A stretch of 64,000 nt of DNA. Source: Nematostella vectensis (taxonomy: Eukaryota; Cnidaria; Anthozoa; Actiniaria; Edwardsiidae). Shown here piece by piece: positions 36,230 to 46,544 of the stretch; the first letter of the stretch is position 1; every line of letters starts with the position of its first letter. Made by a program: the position numbers and the translations under genes. The notes beneath the pieces are model-generated. The model made no database searches, had not been told where the DNA came from, and saw only the letters and a list, made by a program, of their open reading frames with translations. The stretch is from positions 2,525,001-2,589,000 of the forward strand of contig NC_064042.1 in assembly GCF_932526225.1 (NCBI RefSeq), in the 5' to 3' direction.

Positions 36230-38027
36230 ACAAGCATTTGTCAGGTTTACTAATAGCGCATGTAATAAAGATCCCTCCCCTCCCCCATGAAATTTTTTTT
36301 TTATAAATAGTATTTTTGGAGCCGGGCGCTACTTACCAGAACACATACCGCGTCTATCGACATTTTCGTTATGTATATGGGGATTCTATGTCGTTAATAA
36401 AAGAGCTACTAATCCATTTCTACCCGCCGTTTGTAAACTTTCCCCACCTACGCACTTCGGTAGCGTAACGGGCTTCCTGTGCATGTGTCATGCTCGAAAA
36501 TGTCCAAGCTAGTTGTCAATGTTTATACGCCTGTTTTATATGATTTTGCTAGCTTAAAGATTCAAACACTAGCTGAATGCCCAGTATAGGATAGCGATGA
36601 CCAAGAAGGGCGGCTAATTTCGAGAATAAGTAAATTGTTTTACAAAATGGCGGTCAAAACAGTTAAATCTAAAGCCCAGGCTTTTTTCGGGGAATATAAG
36701 AACGCCTGTCAAGAAATAACACTGACTCGAAGGCATAAAAGCATTATTTCAAAAACAATTTATAAAATACTGAGTAGCGTTAATACTTGAAAGATCACTC
36801 CGTAATAATGAATGGCATCTTATCCGCCTGTGTAACGAGGCAAACAGCCCGATTATTTGTAGAATTCTTATGAAGTTTCGATATGAAATGACATGTCTTG
36901 ACACATTACGCTCGTTCAGCACAGGTTATTATTGGCATTGTCAGCAAATTCTATAATCTGCGGCGGGATTTCCCCCGTTTTTCTTCTCGCAGCTGGGAAT
37001 AGCCAACGAATTGTTTTTCGCTTTTATTTCATTTACCTTGACACGTTTTCTACGCGAAAAACAGATTAATAGTAGAATAATAAGATAAAATCCGTTCACA
37101 TGTTAAATGTTTTTATTTATTTGGTGCTGACAGGCCAATGAACGCCTCTACAAATCCATGGTATAAAAGGTGCTTAGGACATCTATATGTTTTGTGTGCG
37201 TTAATTGATTATTAAAAGTGCTAACAATCATTTTTTTTTCTTTTAGTTATGAAAACATAACCCCTAAACAAATCGAGTTTTTGGAGCAATTTTAAAGTAT
37301 GTGTAGGTTTATTCAAAGTATCAGGGTTTTTTTTTTTCAGTTTGAATTTTAAGTGTGTTTATGTTCTCTATATGATCTTTTAGTACTTATCCCATGACAT
37401 GATACGGCGCCAGCATTTTTTTATTGATTGTTGAAAATATTAAAAGTGGAAGAGGTTAAGACAAATAGACAAACATAAAGAATAACAAAATAATATATGA
37501 TATACAAGCAAAGAAAGAAAATAACTAGCCATAGGAAAAATTTTATTACTAATAATATGACAAAATTCGATGTACATCGGAGAAGACAAATATGAAAGGG
37601 CAACGGCGTGTTACAAAATCTGCATATTTCACTATCACTAAAATATAAATCTAAGTTTATTTCTATTATCATTACGGTGTTATTACGTTTGTATGAGGAA
37701 ATATGCGAGAGCTAAATAAAGCTGTTATTTTCATATTGCAAAAGACAAAATAGAATAAAAAAACACAACTCTATTTGTTCAAGAACTCAGTACGTTTAAA
37801 GATTAATTTTGTAATTTTTGTACAGATGCGAATATGAAGATAATCACGATTCATCAACGCTCGTAGTTTTCTTTGTTTTATCAATTGTTTCGACATGTTT
37901 TGTTGAAAAAATCCCCTTTGACATTCAAATGTCATTATAAAACTGCACGCTTCTATTTAACGGGGATTTTACTGGTGCTACCGTCTACAACTTGTGCTAC
38001 CTGAATATATCGCCTACTTTATCTGTG
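36230..38027. other. AT-rich intergenic region; possible LINE relic
   Basis: No supported gene. A short ORF starts at 36647 (45 codons, MAVKTVKSKAQAFFGEYKN) but has no other support. On the minus strand, 37421-37672 contains LYFSDSEICRFCNT, which resembles the C-terminal zinc region of L1-like reverse transcriptases and may be a LINE scrap. Confidence 0.3.
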
Positions 38028-38846
38028 TTAAGATTTCTCCCTCGACGCAGTTTCAAGAACAAATGGCGAATCTTCGCTTTCATCACTTTCCAACATGATG
38101 ACAGTCGTTCTTCGCAGTGTTTTGATGGAGAGAAAACCTACGATTAAAAACATTCGATTAACAAATACGCTCAGTATTATAGCACGCAAAGTGACATTAC
38201 CGGAATGGAAACCAAATTTTTTTTCCTTTGTAAGTAAAACAATAAGGCAGATAAATCCCTGAGTTCCTGAGGATAAATCACTAACCCTTTTCACCAGGAT
38301 ATATTCAATTTATTAGGAAAAGTATACATTACCTTATTTTTGTCTTAGCGATAGCCTACTTTTCCTTCTCAGACTTGATCGAATGGTCATCTAAACAGAA
38401 AAATGTACATTATTCAGTACAACATACAGTGATCAGTTTAAATATACACACACAAGCTTAGGCTTGGTGCGATAGCATTAAAACATTTCCTATACATTGA
38501 AAACATTCGGATCGCATGTCGCTTGTTTGAATGTATTCGTTTTTATTACATTTGAATATGTGTAAATTATGATATATTCGAGTATTATCATTTCTACGCT
38601 AGAGAACATAAGGCAGTACGAGCAGCTCATACGAGTATTCACAAAATTCATCAGAACAACTTTGGCTACTTCACTGTCTCAAAGTCAAATCGATTGAATG
38701 CACGGAATAAAAAGCCTACCATCATACTGAGGAGGAGGACGCTCGGCATTTTGATATGGCGTAGGTTCAGAATGCCCCTGAGCTATCACATCAGCTTTCT
38801 TATGTGGAGGCAATTCACGTTGCTTTTTCGATTTCTTGGGATCCAT
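38028..38846 (-). CDS. Small PPPxY-containing putative membrane protein, two exons
   Basis: Exon 1 is 38720-38846: a Lys- and Pro-rich start with ELPPHKK and then ERPPPQYD, ending at a GTAGGC donor in phase 1. A good acceptor (TTTATCCTCAG) puts exon 2 at 38028-38266 in frame, giving about 121 residues. Exon 2 has a hydrophobic stretch (LRAIILSVFVNRMFLIVGFL) and an acidic tail (ESDESEDSPF). I do not recognise the family. The ERPPPQY string is nearly the ERPPPKY of the plus-strand gene at 41676, and the phase-1 intron after a short first exon is also shared, so it probably belongs to the same cluster. The PPxY motif is a ligand for WW domains such as those of NEDD4 ligases. The splice is inferred, not proven. 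Confidence 0.45.
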
Positions 38847-39632
38847 AGTATCGGAGATTCGTAAGCAGTGGCTTAGACTCAAACTCAATTGACCGCCGCT
38901 TGCCAGCGCACCTTGATGTAGGTATTATGACGGGAAATAACCGTGGACGGCTCTTAACACGCAAGCCAACGCTTAGTGACGCCGTCCAATCATAAGCGGC
39001 TGCGTGGTAGGGACTAACCCCCTTCACAATACACTTGTCAATAGCGCGCCATGTCAGCTGGTAATTTGTATAATTTTAGCTCAACACAAGGCTAGGGAAC
39101 TTTCCCTACAAGATGTTTTCGACACAAAAAAGTGATTACTAAGCGCATCATTCGAAAGTGGTGCGCCAGCACAAATCTACACACAATGAACAAAAAATAG
39201 CCCTAACAAGAATCAGTTGAATGCAGGTCGCCTGTGAATGAAATAAACCCCAACGTACCCGCGCTCTAGTCAACACAAAATTAAGGATCATAGAGCAAGC
39301 TGAATAAGCGATCGCACGCACAAAGTTTCGAATTTCTTTAGAGAGCTTCAGGGGTAAAAAAGGCTTTGTTGACGCATAAAACATGCTGTCTAGCACATTC
39401 TATATATTATGATTACTTGCACATTCTTAAAGGATTACAAAGACCCGCTTCGGCGCTACCAATTAAGGTAGCTCAGACAGATAGCGCATTGACTTAGGAG
39501 AAATTAGATGGCGATCTAAATAGACCTTAACTTGATTTCTAATCTAACACAGAGTGAAATTACAAATAAAAATTCTTCAGAAGGGTTACAGCAAGAGTAC
39601 AAAACACATAGACTGGTGCTATTGGTAGTAAA

Positions 39633-39944
39633 ATGAGGCATTTAGGGGTGATTTTCTTGATTTTAGGACCACACCTTAAATCTTGCATGTGCGTCATTGG
39701 CACAGACAAGTACTGTCACTCACAAAAAACATCTTTCATGAATAACAATCATTCACCCTATCGATTATTTGCTATCAATCCCAAACAGGGCCATATTATA
39801 CTTTATTCAGGCATAGCGACACTAGAATCCATTCATGATTTCGAAATCATTTATGAACGGCGAGAGTTTAAACATGTTATGTGGTTTTTGATGCGGAGAT
39901 GCGGCATCCAAGATGTTCTTGGTGCGCGGGTAAAGCACTTCTAA
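39633..39944 (+). CDS. Hypothetical 103-residue ORF with signal-peptide-like start
   Basis: One open frame starting MRHLGVIFLILGPH, which could be a short signal peptide, followed by CMCVIGTDKYC and a basic C-terminus. No promoter, splice site or homology was recognised. It may be chance; it is kept because it lies within the small-gene cluster. Confidence 0.25.
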   Translation: MRHLGVIFLILGPHLKSCMCVIGTDKYCHSQKTSFMNNNHSPYRLFAINPKQGHIILYSGIATLESIHDFEIIYERREFKHVMWFLMRRCGIQDVLGARVKHF

Positions 39945-40336
39945 TCGCTGGCTTAGAGCACTCGTAAAAGAACACATTGTAAGTATGGCCAGCCCTTTCT
40001 CATCATAAATAGCTTTGTTTTATAACTTGAATGAAACTAAAAATCGACACGCGCGTATACACTGCGCGTAAAACCATACCAGTACTCATGACACGCGCGT
40101 TCGTCTGGGTATTACCCCTCATAACTTAGTGGGTTTTGTCTTTACTCTAAATCGATGCGTGAGCAAATGGTTTCTAGTTTCCCCAATAAAACGACAACTA
40201 AGCATATCTCAATCCAGCCAATAACATTGAAGATATAAGTATGTATAAGCGGAGCAAATAAAGCCATGACTTTTGTGGAGTACAACGGGGAAGGTAAAAA
40301 GTACGAGCAGTCTCGATACTCAACTTATTCGCTAAA

Positions 40337-40634
40337 ATGGTTGACTGCTACTATAATGGAGACTACAGGCATCCTCCCAATGACTGCGAACGGGCATTAG
40401 ACTGCTTTTGTTGCTGCAACTGTCATAATCGTACAATTGGAAATTCCCTCTTTTGGATTTTTATTATATTGTGTGCTATAGTTATAATAGTCCTTTTACC
40501 ACTTCACTTTACTGGTAAACTATAAGGTCAGTCAAATGGCTTTTATGTCAAAAGGAATACACATTGTTGCGCCTACACCTCTTCTTTCACTATAGATTAA
40601 TCAAAATCTTCTCTGTTTTTCAGTTCTTCGATGA
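40337..40634 (+). CDS. Small Cys-rich single-pass membrane protein (cluster gene A)
   Basis: Exon 1 is 40337-40514 (178 nt, phase-1 donor CTG|GTAAAC). It encodes an N-terminus with YRHPPNDC, a DCFCCCNC cysteine cluster and one hydrophobic helix (SLFWIFIILCAIVIIVLLPL). A strong acceptor (CTCTGTTTTTCAG) gives a short exon 2 from 40624 with a stop at 40634, for 62 residues. Without splicing the frame ends three codons past the helix. There is no signal peptide, so the helix is likely a signal anchor. The cysteines beside the membrane could be palmitoylated (inference). Architecture matches genes B and D: tail, helix, phase-1 intron. An upstream ATG at 40265 in another frame could act as a uORF. 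Confidence 0.5.
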
Positions 40635-41580
40635 TATGGCGCCGGCACTAAAAGGTACGAAAAAACGCCCAGCATCTTATCGCAGTTTCGTTAATAATAT
40701 CACTGCACTTAGTAATCCCTTTGATACAAATGCATCTTGTTTTCTCCCGAATACTGTCTGCTAAGCACACCTTTATTCAGCAAAGATGTAAGCCGTTATA
40801 TGCAGAGCGAGTCATGAAATCACTCGTGGTGAAAGCAGCAAAGTGAAAATAGGTTATAGCACAGATCGAGAAGATTTGAGACAACTTTTGTAATAATGAG
40901 AATGGATCTCGAAACCAAACGAATTAAAAGTGGAATTTGTGATGGATGTTCTGAGCGAGTATTTGGCGCTGAACGTTGCGCATTTTGCTGCATTCCCGAA
41001 CAACGCATATGAGCAAATGTTAGGTACTGCATACTCGTGATAACTATAGTTGTAGCAAAAATCGTGCGGTATCTAGTTCTTTTTACTACATGTTTTCTAG
41101 CTCACACCGAAGAGTTCTACAGTAAATTAGATCTGCTTTCCTTTGATCGAAGCTAGGTATAGCTTTTGGCGCCGTCTTTTCATAAATAGCGCGAAGTAAT
41201 TTCGCTTATATGAAAGTTGATTTACTTTGATTGATTTCAGAAAAATACAGGATTTGGCGCCACCGTAAACAGGTACGATTGATTCATGTATGAAACATTT
41301 TACAATGATACTTTTCATGTAACTACAAAAGAGTATGTTTATACTGTTGTTTGTGCCGTAAGATACCGCTGCTCGTTGTTGTGATGTTTGGTTTTCTGTG
41401 TCGAAAGTTGGGACATTTTGAGGCTGGTAGTTTATTCGGGTTATTCTTCACCCTTGGTGCAAATCTTCTTTTTATCTGTGTGGCTTTTTTATCCAAACTG
41501 TTTCGTTACCCCTAAGAAAAGAATTTATTAATTGTATGACTACGCTGATTAAAAATAAGTTTGGTCATGTGACCACACGG

Positions 41581-41587
41581 TATAAAA
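41581..41587 (+). promoter_or_regulatory. TATA box of cluster gene B
   Basis: TATAAAA, 95 bp upstream of the ATG. The 55 bp downstream (ACTCGGCAAAGGCTTTCA and GCGCCACG) are nearly the same as those after the TATA box at 43269, so this is a duplicated core promoter and 5' UTR. Confidence 0.75.
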
Positions 41588-41675
41588 ATACGTAGACTCG
41601 GCAAAGGCTTTCACATGTGCGTGCGCCACGACACTGTTTGCGCTAGAAAGAAAGTTGGTGCTTTAATTTACAAAA

Positions 41676-41961
41676 ATGCCAAGGGACACTCAACAGCCAT
41701 GGGAAAGACCTCCTCCTAAATATAACTCTAGTGGTGATTCTTCTAAGGCTGCTGTTTTTGTTGTTGGTGTTGTTGCTGTTGGTGGTCTTTTAGCTGGCGC
41801 TGTATATGGGTTTGTACGAATTGCTAAAGGTATGAGCATAGAAAAGCTTGTTGTTTATCTGAGTTCATACGAAGAATTTCAAAGATGATAAGACGTTTAG
41901 ACTATCTTTTCTTTGGTGTGTTTTCACTCAGTTTGATTCTTCTTTCGTGTTTACAGGGTAA
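41676..41961 (+). CDS. Small PPPxY single-pass membrane protein (cluster gene B)
   Basis: Exon 1 is 41676-41829. It encodes MPRDTQQPWERPPPKYNSS, a linker and a glycine/valine-rich helix (AVFVVGVVAVGGLLAGAVYG) ending VRIAKG. The phase-1 donor AAAG|GTATGA joins an acceptor (CGTGTTTACAG) at 41957 and a stop two codons on, giving 52 residues. It has its own TATA box and a poly(A) signal (AATAAA, 42118-42123). With no signal peptide and the Pro-rich side N-terminal, an N-in, C-out topology is likely (inference). PPPKY fits the PPxY class of WW-domain ligands. The family is unknown to me. A truncated paralogue lies at 43345. Confidence 0.55.
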
Positions 41962-42086
41962 ATAGAGGGCCCGAAGCAACCAAGTTATGACAAAAGGGAT
42001 ACGCAACGAAACAAGAGCAGCTCCTCTACTTATGATTATAGAAGTGCAGAACTCGCTTGAAACTTATCGACGATTCCTGATTCTTT

Positions 42087-42440
42087 TTCATGTGCTTTGG
42101 TAGAACGTTCAACGAGCAATAAAGACAACCTAACAAACCGTGTGCAGCGCTAAGACGGACCGACAAGCAAGTAAACCATGACGTAGATTAGAGAGCTCTG
42201 GTATGACCTACGCTGGCGAAACAAGGCTTATAACGATAAAAGACTAATCAAGGCGACTCGCAACAACTACAAGACAAGCACGATCTGAAACTGTGTTTAA
42301 GTACTGTCCCTTGCTCCTACCTAGAGACAGTCCAACATTTCTGATAATGATTGTAAATGCCAAAGCACCAATGAATAAAGATGTGTGATTCTTTCTTTGC
42401 TGTACGCGTATTTGTGCAACACACACAGTAACAGCATCTT
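42087..42440 (+). repeat. Duplicated 3' module, copy 1 (degenerate)
   Basis: From the poly(A) signal of gene B onwards, this block closely repeats 45052-45430 (shared TAGAGAGCTCTGGTATGACC, GCGAAACAAGGCTTATAACG and more). The reading frame intact in the other copy is broken here: its ATG is followed at once by ACG TAG, and about 20 bp near 42281 are missing. Confidence 0.85.
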
Positions 42441-42608
42441 AAGCGTTTAGCGATAACTTTGGGCAAGAGAGATCTAGCGTATAATGACGGTTAAAGAGCG
42501 TAAATCAAGGATATTATTCAATCTGTTATTTTGCGTGTCAAAATGAGACAAAATGTAAGCGATCTTCAGAAGATTCTATGCTATGCGCGTCATTTCCTCG
42601 CGCATTAG

Positions 42609-42857
42609 AAGGTTCTAGAACAAGCCCTGATCACTTCTCAAACTCTCTTTAACGAGCGCCAGCCACTATTGTTTATTGAAGTGGGGGGCGAACATTGCAA
42701 CATTTCCGTTCCTGAGAATTGTTTACGAGTTGAAGGGGGAAAAAACCATAGAGAATACCACGCAGCATTAGAAGCTTTTGAATTCAGTATGATATTTTTG
42801 CAACAGCAACAGGACGATAGCCGTGGTCATAAAAAAAGTGGAAAGAATCATCTGTAG
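42609..42857 (+). other. Coding-looking open frame without start codon
   Basis: An open stretch of 82 codons with protein-like composition (LFNERQPLLFIEVGGEHC, then NCLRVEGGKNHREYHAAL and a QQQQ tract) ends at TAG. It lacks an upstream ATG and has no clear acceptor. It may be an exon, an old gene fragment or chance. Confidence 0.2.
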
Positions 42858-43268
42858 GAGGGGATCTGGGTATCGCGCACAAAGCTCTTGTACCTTTTAC
42901 AAGCTTTATTCTAACTTTGAAATCCATGAACCACTTGGCGCCAACACCACAGGTACGAAAATCTATATATGCCTTTAAGAAAAAATAAAAATCTTACAAA
43001 ACCCACTTGGCGCCAAGCTCAACAATCATCATGAGTCACAGAAAAGTGTTATTGTGGTCTATTATTTCATATTCATCGAAGATTGAGCTTCTAAAAGGTA
43101 ATTTCCATAGACGTGCGCATGGCATTGAATAGCACATTGTGGTGCATAGTTCACATAGCAACTGAAAGTTAAAACTTCCCCCTTACACAACCCCCAAATA
43201 CATAAAGCTTGCTTATTAAGCACATTTTAAGCTTGCTTACTGAAGCACTTTTGGCGAGCCTTGTGACA

Positions 43269-43275
43269 TATAAAA
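43269..43275 (+). promoter_or_regulatory. TATA box of cluster gene B'
   Basis: TATAAAA, 76 bp before the ATG at 43345. It is followed by GACTCGGCAAAGGCTTTCAT, the paralogue of the gene B promoter. Confidence 0.75.
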
Positions 43276-43344
43276 ACGACGACTCGGCAAAGGCTTTCAT
43301 ATGAGCGTACGCCACGGTACTGTATCCACCAAAAATTAACAAAA

Positions 43345-43440
43345 ATGCCAGGTGACCTTAATCAGCCAAAACCAAGACCTCCTCCTGAAGAAACTTGGTA
43401 CGAGTGGTTTACTCGCCGTTTGAGGGAAATATTCAATTAA
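43345..43440 (+). CDS. Truncated paralogue of gene B (gene B')
   Basis: 31 codons. The first residues (MPGDLNQPKPRPPPEETW) align with gene B (MPRDTQQPWERPPPKY), and the upstream promoter and 5' UTR are duplicated too. The frame then ends after a basic/aromatic stretch (YEWFTRRLREIFN), before any membrane helix. The former exon-intron border remains just downstream (GATACAG|GTATGG), and the intron start is also similar to that of gene B. It is either a decaying copy or a soluble PPP peptide. A poly(A)-like AATAAAG follows at about 43909. Confidence 0.45.
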   Translation: MPGDLNQPKPRPPPEETWYEWFTRRLREIFN

Positions 43441-43749
43441 GTGATACAGGTATGGATGTAAAAAAGCTTGTTGTTAGTTTGAGCTTACCTTAGAGATAAT
43501 AAAACCCATAAGCTAAGGACTACGATGCTCGTTCGAGTAAGAGCATGTATACAATAACAAGTATTTCTGAGCGCGCACCCTAAAAAAAAAGCAAATAATT
43601 CAACCGAGTAATGCTTTTTGACGATGCTCATCCATCCTCTTAGAACTGTTTCAGATTGTACTATTTTGTAAGGACTGATATCCCATAGGGGGCGACACTG
43701 CGACACAAGATAACCAAACAAGCAAAAAACTGGAATGGATAAACCAACA

Positions 43750-43930
43750 AGCAAGAAACTGTGTATAGAAAAGACTTCTGCTTTGACGAAAAAGTGCTGA
43801 TATTGATGAGACTAATCAGAGCAACACACGACAATTTCGTAATCCTATGCTGAAAATGAACCCAAATGTACGCAAATCTATATTTAGCTAATGATAAAGC
43901 ACTGTGTAATAAAGACCTTTGTGTTGTATT
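43750..43930 (+). repeat. Duplicated 3' module, copy 2 (diverged)
   Basis: A short frame with LMRLIRATHDNF corresponds to KRLIKATRNNY in the module at 45144. It is followed by AATAAAGACC, as in the other copies. It is too diverged to be open over the full length. Confidence 0.5.
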
Positions 43931-44479
43931 TGGTTGAACGTGTGATTTACCGCGCGATCTCTGGCATTCCAGAACCTTCTCTTCTTTAGCCTTTGCTTCA
44001 AAACAAAATGCTTTGCGCTCTTCTCTAGGTACAATAGCGTACAGATATAATATCTCAAATCAAAGTTTTCTCGCTATAAGTTTGGCGCGGGATGTTTCTC
44101 TGGCAAAATCAACAGACCATTATAATATTTTTTAAATCGTTCCGCTAGGGTATACTCTAAGCGCACAAGCTAGATAATTTACCTGTAAGTAAAAGTTTAT
44201 GTCTATTCTATAACTCTACTGGGCCTCATATATTAGTGATTTAGAGCATAGAGTATGGCGCCGGATGGTTTACTCCATCACGGTGCGTCATGCATCATTT
44301 GAAGCGCGTTTTTGGCAGTTTGTAAGATAGTCCAATCATAGAGAGTGAAATTAATACCACAACAGCAGGCTCTGAAAATAGGAAATGCTTAGAGGAGCAC
44401 ATTCCTTTTCTAATAGACAACCTGCCAAATCATGTTGACCGGGGCTTTTCTTTTCTGGGAAACGCATCAGAGGTGCCGC

Positions 44480-44486
44480 TATAAAT
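44480..44486 (+). promoter_or_regulatory. TATA box of cluster gene C
   Basis: TATAAAT, 57 bp before the ATG at 44537, in the same relative place as the TATA boxes of B and B'. Confidence 0.6.
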
Positions 44487-44536
44487 TCGCGCGACTACAT
44501 CAGACAAATCATTGGTGAGCCGTAAGAGCAAAAATA

Positions 44537-44624
44537 ATGAACTACATAACAGCTAGCGACCCACAACCACAACCAGACCCCAAACCACCGCCAGATGACC
44601 ATGGAAAGAGCAGTGGCGGTGGTG
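44537..44624 (+). CDS. Proline-rich first exon of cluster gene C (incomplete model)
   Basis: The frame MNYITASDPQPQPDPKPPPD is followed by HGKSSGGGG and a consensus donor (GGTG|GTAAGT), again in phase 1. The next exon is not certain. One possibility lies within 44833-44958, a Lys/Glu-rich stretch. Another follows the acceptor TTTATACTTCAG at about 45014, close to a hydrophobic run (LILMLCFILQVVSSY). AATAAA at 45084-45089 may end the transcript. It is placed in the family by promoter, Pro-rich start, intron phase and the duplicated 3' module. Confidence 0.4.
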
Positions 44625-45051
44625 GTAAGTTTTATAACACTAACAAGAGTAAAAATATACGATTTTTTTATGATTGATGATTTAATGATCGCGCGCGAGT
44701 ACGATATCGGGTTTGATTGGGTTTTGATTGGCAAGCATTGCGTCTTGTTAGCGCTAAGTGTGGAACGTCGTTTTGATGATGAAGAACCAAAAAGTGACAT
44801 CAAAAAATAAACGAGGTCAAGCAGAAGGAAGATCTAAAAAAAGACGAGGAAGACGAAAAGAAACCGGTGGTAGCAGTAGGAGGAGGAAGGAAAGCGTATG
44901 GTCCCACAGTGAACTTAGTACAAAATGACGAGCGCCAGCCTGATCCATGTAATGAGCGGTTTAAGGTTTTGAATTGTAGGTCATTAATACTCATGCTATG
45001 CTTTATACTTCAGGTTGTATCATCTTATGAAGTTTTACACGCGGGGTTCTT

Positions 45052-45430
45052 TTTCAAGTGCTTTGGTAGAACATTAAACGAGCAATAAAGACAACCTAAC
45101 AAACCGTGTGCAGCGCTAAGACGGACCGACAAGCAAGTAAACCATGATGTCGATTAGAGAGCTCTGGTATGACCTACGCTGGCGAAACAAGGCTTATAAC
45201 GATAAAAGACTAATCAAGGCGACTCGCAACAACTACAAGACAAGCACGGTCGAGATGGACCCATACTTTAAAACTGTGTTTAATACGGACCATTGCTACT
45301 ACCTAGACAGTCGAACATTACTGATAATGATTGTAAATGCCATAGCACCACTGAATAAAGATGTGTAATTCTTGCTTTGCTGTAAGTGTAGTTGTGCAAC
45401 ACATACATAAACAGCATCTTAACTTCGTGT
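45052..45430 (+). repeat. Duplicated 3' module, copy 3 (intact)
   Basis: The counterpart of 42087-42440, starting with TGCTTTGGTAGAACATTAAA and a poly(A) signal, and running through an open frame (45144-45368) and a second AATAAAGATGTGT. Confidence 0.85.
45144..45368 (+). CDS. Hypothetical 74-residue basic protein in the duplicated module
   Basis: An open frame from ATG ATG (MMSIRELWYDLRWRNKAYND) with a basic middle and a hydrophobic end (LLIMIVNAIAPLNKDV). It starts just after one poly(A) signal and ends at another. Related but broken sequence follows genes B and B'. It may be a separate short gene, a downstream exon of the membrane-protein gene, or a UTR. Homology not recognised. Confidence 0.3.
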   Translation: MMSIRELWYDLRWRNKAYNDKRLIKATRNNYKTSTVEMDPYFKTVFNTDHCYYLDSRTLLIMIVNAIAPLNKDV

Positions 45431-45614
45431 TTACTCCGAATGTTTTCTCTGTCTGGCACCTTTTTCTCAATGCAACGCACTTACGATTGTGCGCTTTGAT
45501 CAATGGCAAACAGGCTAAGAGGGTATTCCCCGAAACTTTAACAAAAAGTAAAGACTCTTAAAAGCGAGATCAGAACCCACTTGCGCGAAGTGCAGCCATA
45601 ACGCATCCACAAAC

Positions 45615-45967
45615 ATGTATCAAAATGCCGAGTTTGCAGCTCCGGGAGGTGGTAGGGGCTGTGGAGTCTGTATATGCATACTCCTCGCCATCATCGTAGG
45701 AACGACATGCGCTATTTATTTTGGTATACGGCACACAAAAGGTACGTTAGTGGCTAAGGTTTCGCAATGAAGAAGACCGCGACACCGCATAAGCTCCCAT
45801 GTTATTATAACATGACTGTGAACATCTACATTTTACTTCCAGACTCGCAACCATCTGAAAATGTCCCTACAAATTTTACGAACTCAACGGCGAACTTCAC
45901 GATGGATTTCACGAAGAATTCAATGACGAATTTCACGAAGAACTTCACAACGAATCGCACTAGCTAA
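45615..45967 (+). CDS. Small single-pass membrane protein with sequon-packed tail (cluster gene D)
   Basis: Exon 1 (45615-45741) encodes MYQNAEFAAPGGGRGC and one helix (VCICILLAIIVGTTCAIYFG), ending RHTK with a phase-1 donor AAAAG|GTACGT. The acceptor TTTTACTTCCAG leads to exon 2 (45843-45967), for 83 residues in all. Exon 2 is a tail of about 41 residues with six N-X-S/T sites (five of them NFT or NST) and little else. Without a signal peptide, the helix should act as a type II anchor, placing the glycosylated tail outside the cell (inference). Exon structure matches genes A and B. A poly(A) signal AATAAA lies at 46154-46159. Family unknown. Confidence 0.55.
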
Positions 45968-46429
45968 GGACAAGGGGTCTTAAAGGTGACAAAAACTAAC
46001 ACATGAGAATAATAGCTACAATGTTGCTTGATTCAGTATCTTATGGATTCTCTTCTTTGCTTTACGCAGAGTCTTCAACAATCGCAGTATATACAGTAGA
46101 AGCAGAGCTCAATAATAATAATAATAATAACGTGTAACTAATTTCAAGAACCTAATAAAGCAATCTAACTCGCCACCTATCGTTGTTGTGAAGTATTGCG
46201 CGAAAGGGGGTTCGAGTTGTTGCTTACCTCTAGAATAGACGCAAGGACGCGAAGGGAAGGACACGACGGGAAGGTCGCAAAGGGAATGACGCGAAGGGAA
46301 GGTCCGTAAGTACTGCGTCAGCACGTAACGCGCTCCACCTTGGAGGTGTAGAGGCCTGTAAGAGCTGGCGCACTCCATTTTTCCCGGCCAGATATTAGGT
46401 CGGTGTGTATAAAGGTGTATACAGTACAA

Positions 46430-46544
46430 CCAAGTAGTAGATGGCGCATTGTAATGTGCCCTGGCAAATATCATGGCGTACAGAAATGTCCGTAGAAGAG
46501 GCAAACGCAGAGCCAAGTAGTAGATGGCGCATTGTAATGTGCCC
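46430..46544 (+). repeat. Two 32-bp direct repeats
   Basis: CCAAGTAGTAGATGGCGCAT plus 12 more bases occurs at 46430-46461 and 46513-46544. A short irregular CGCGAAGGGAAGG repeat lies just upstream (46245-46305). Confidence 0.8.
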
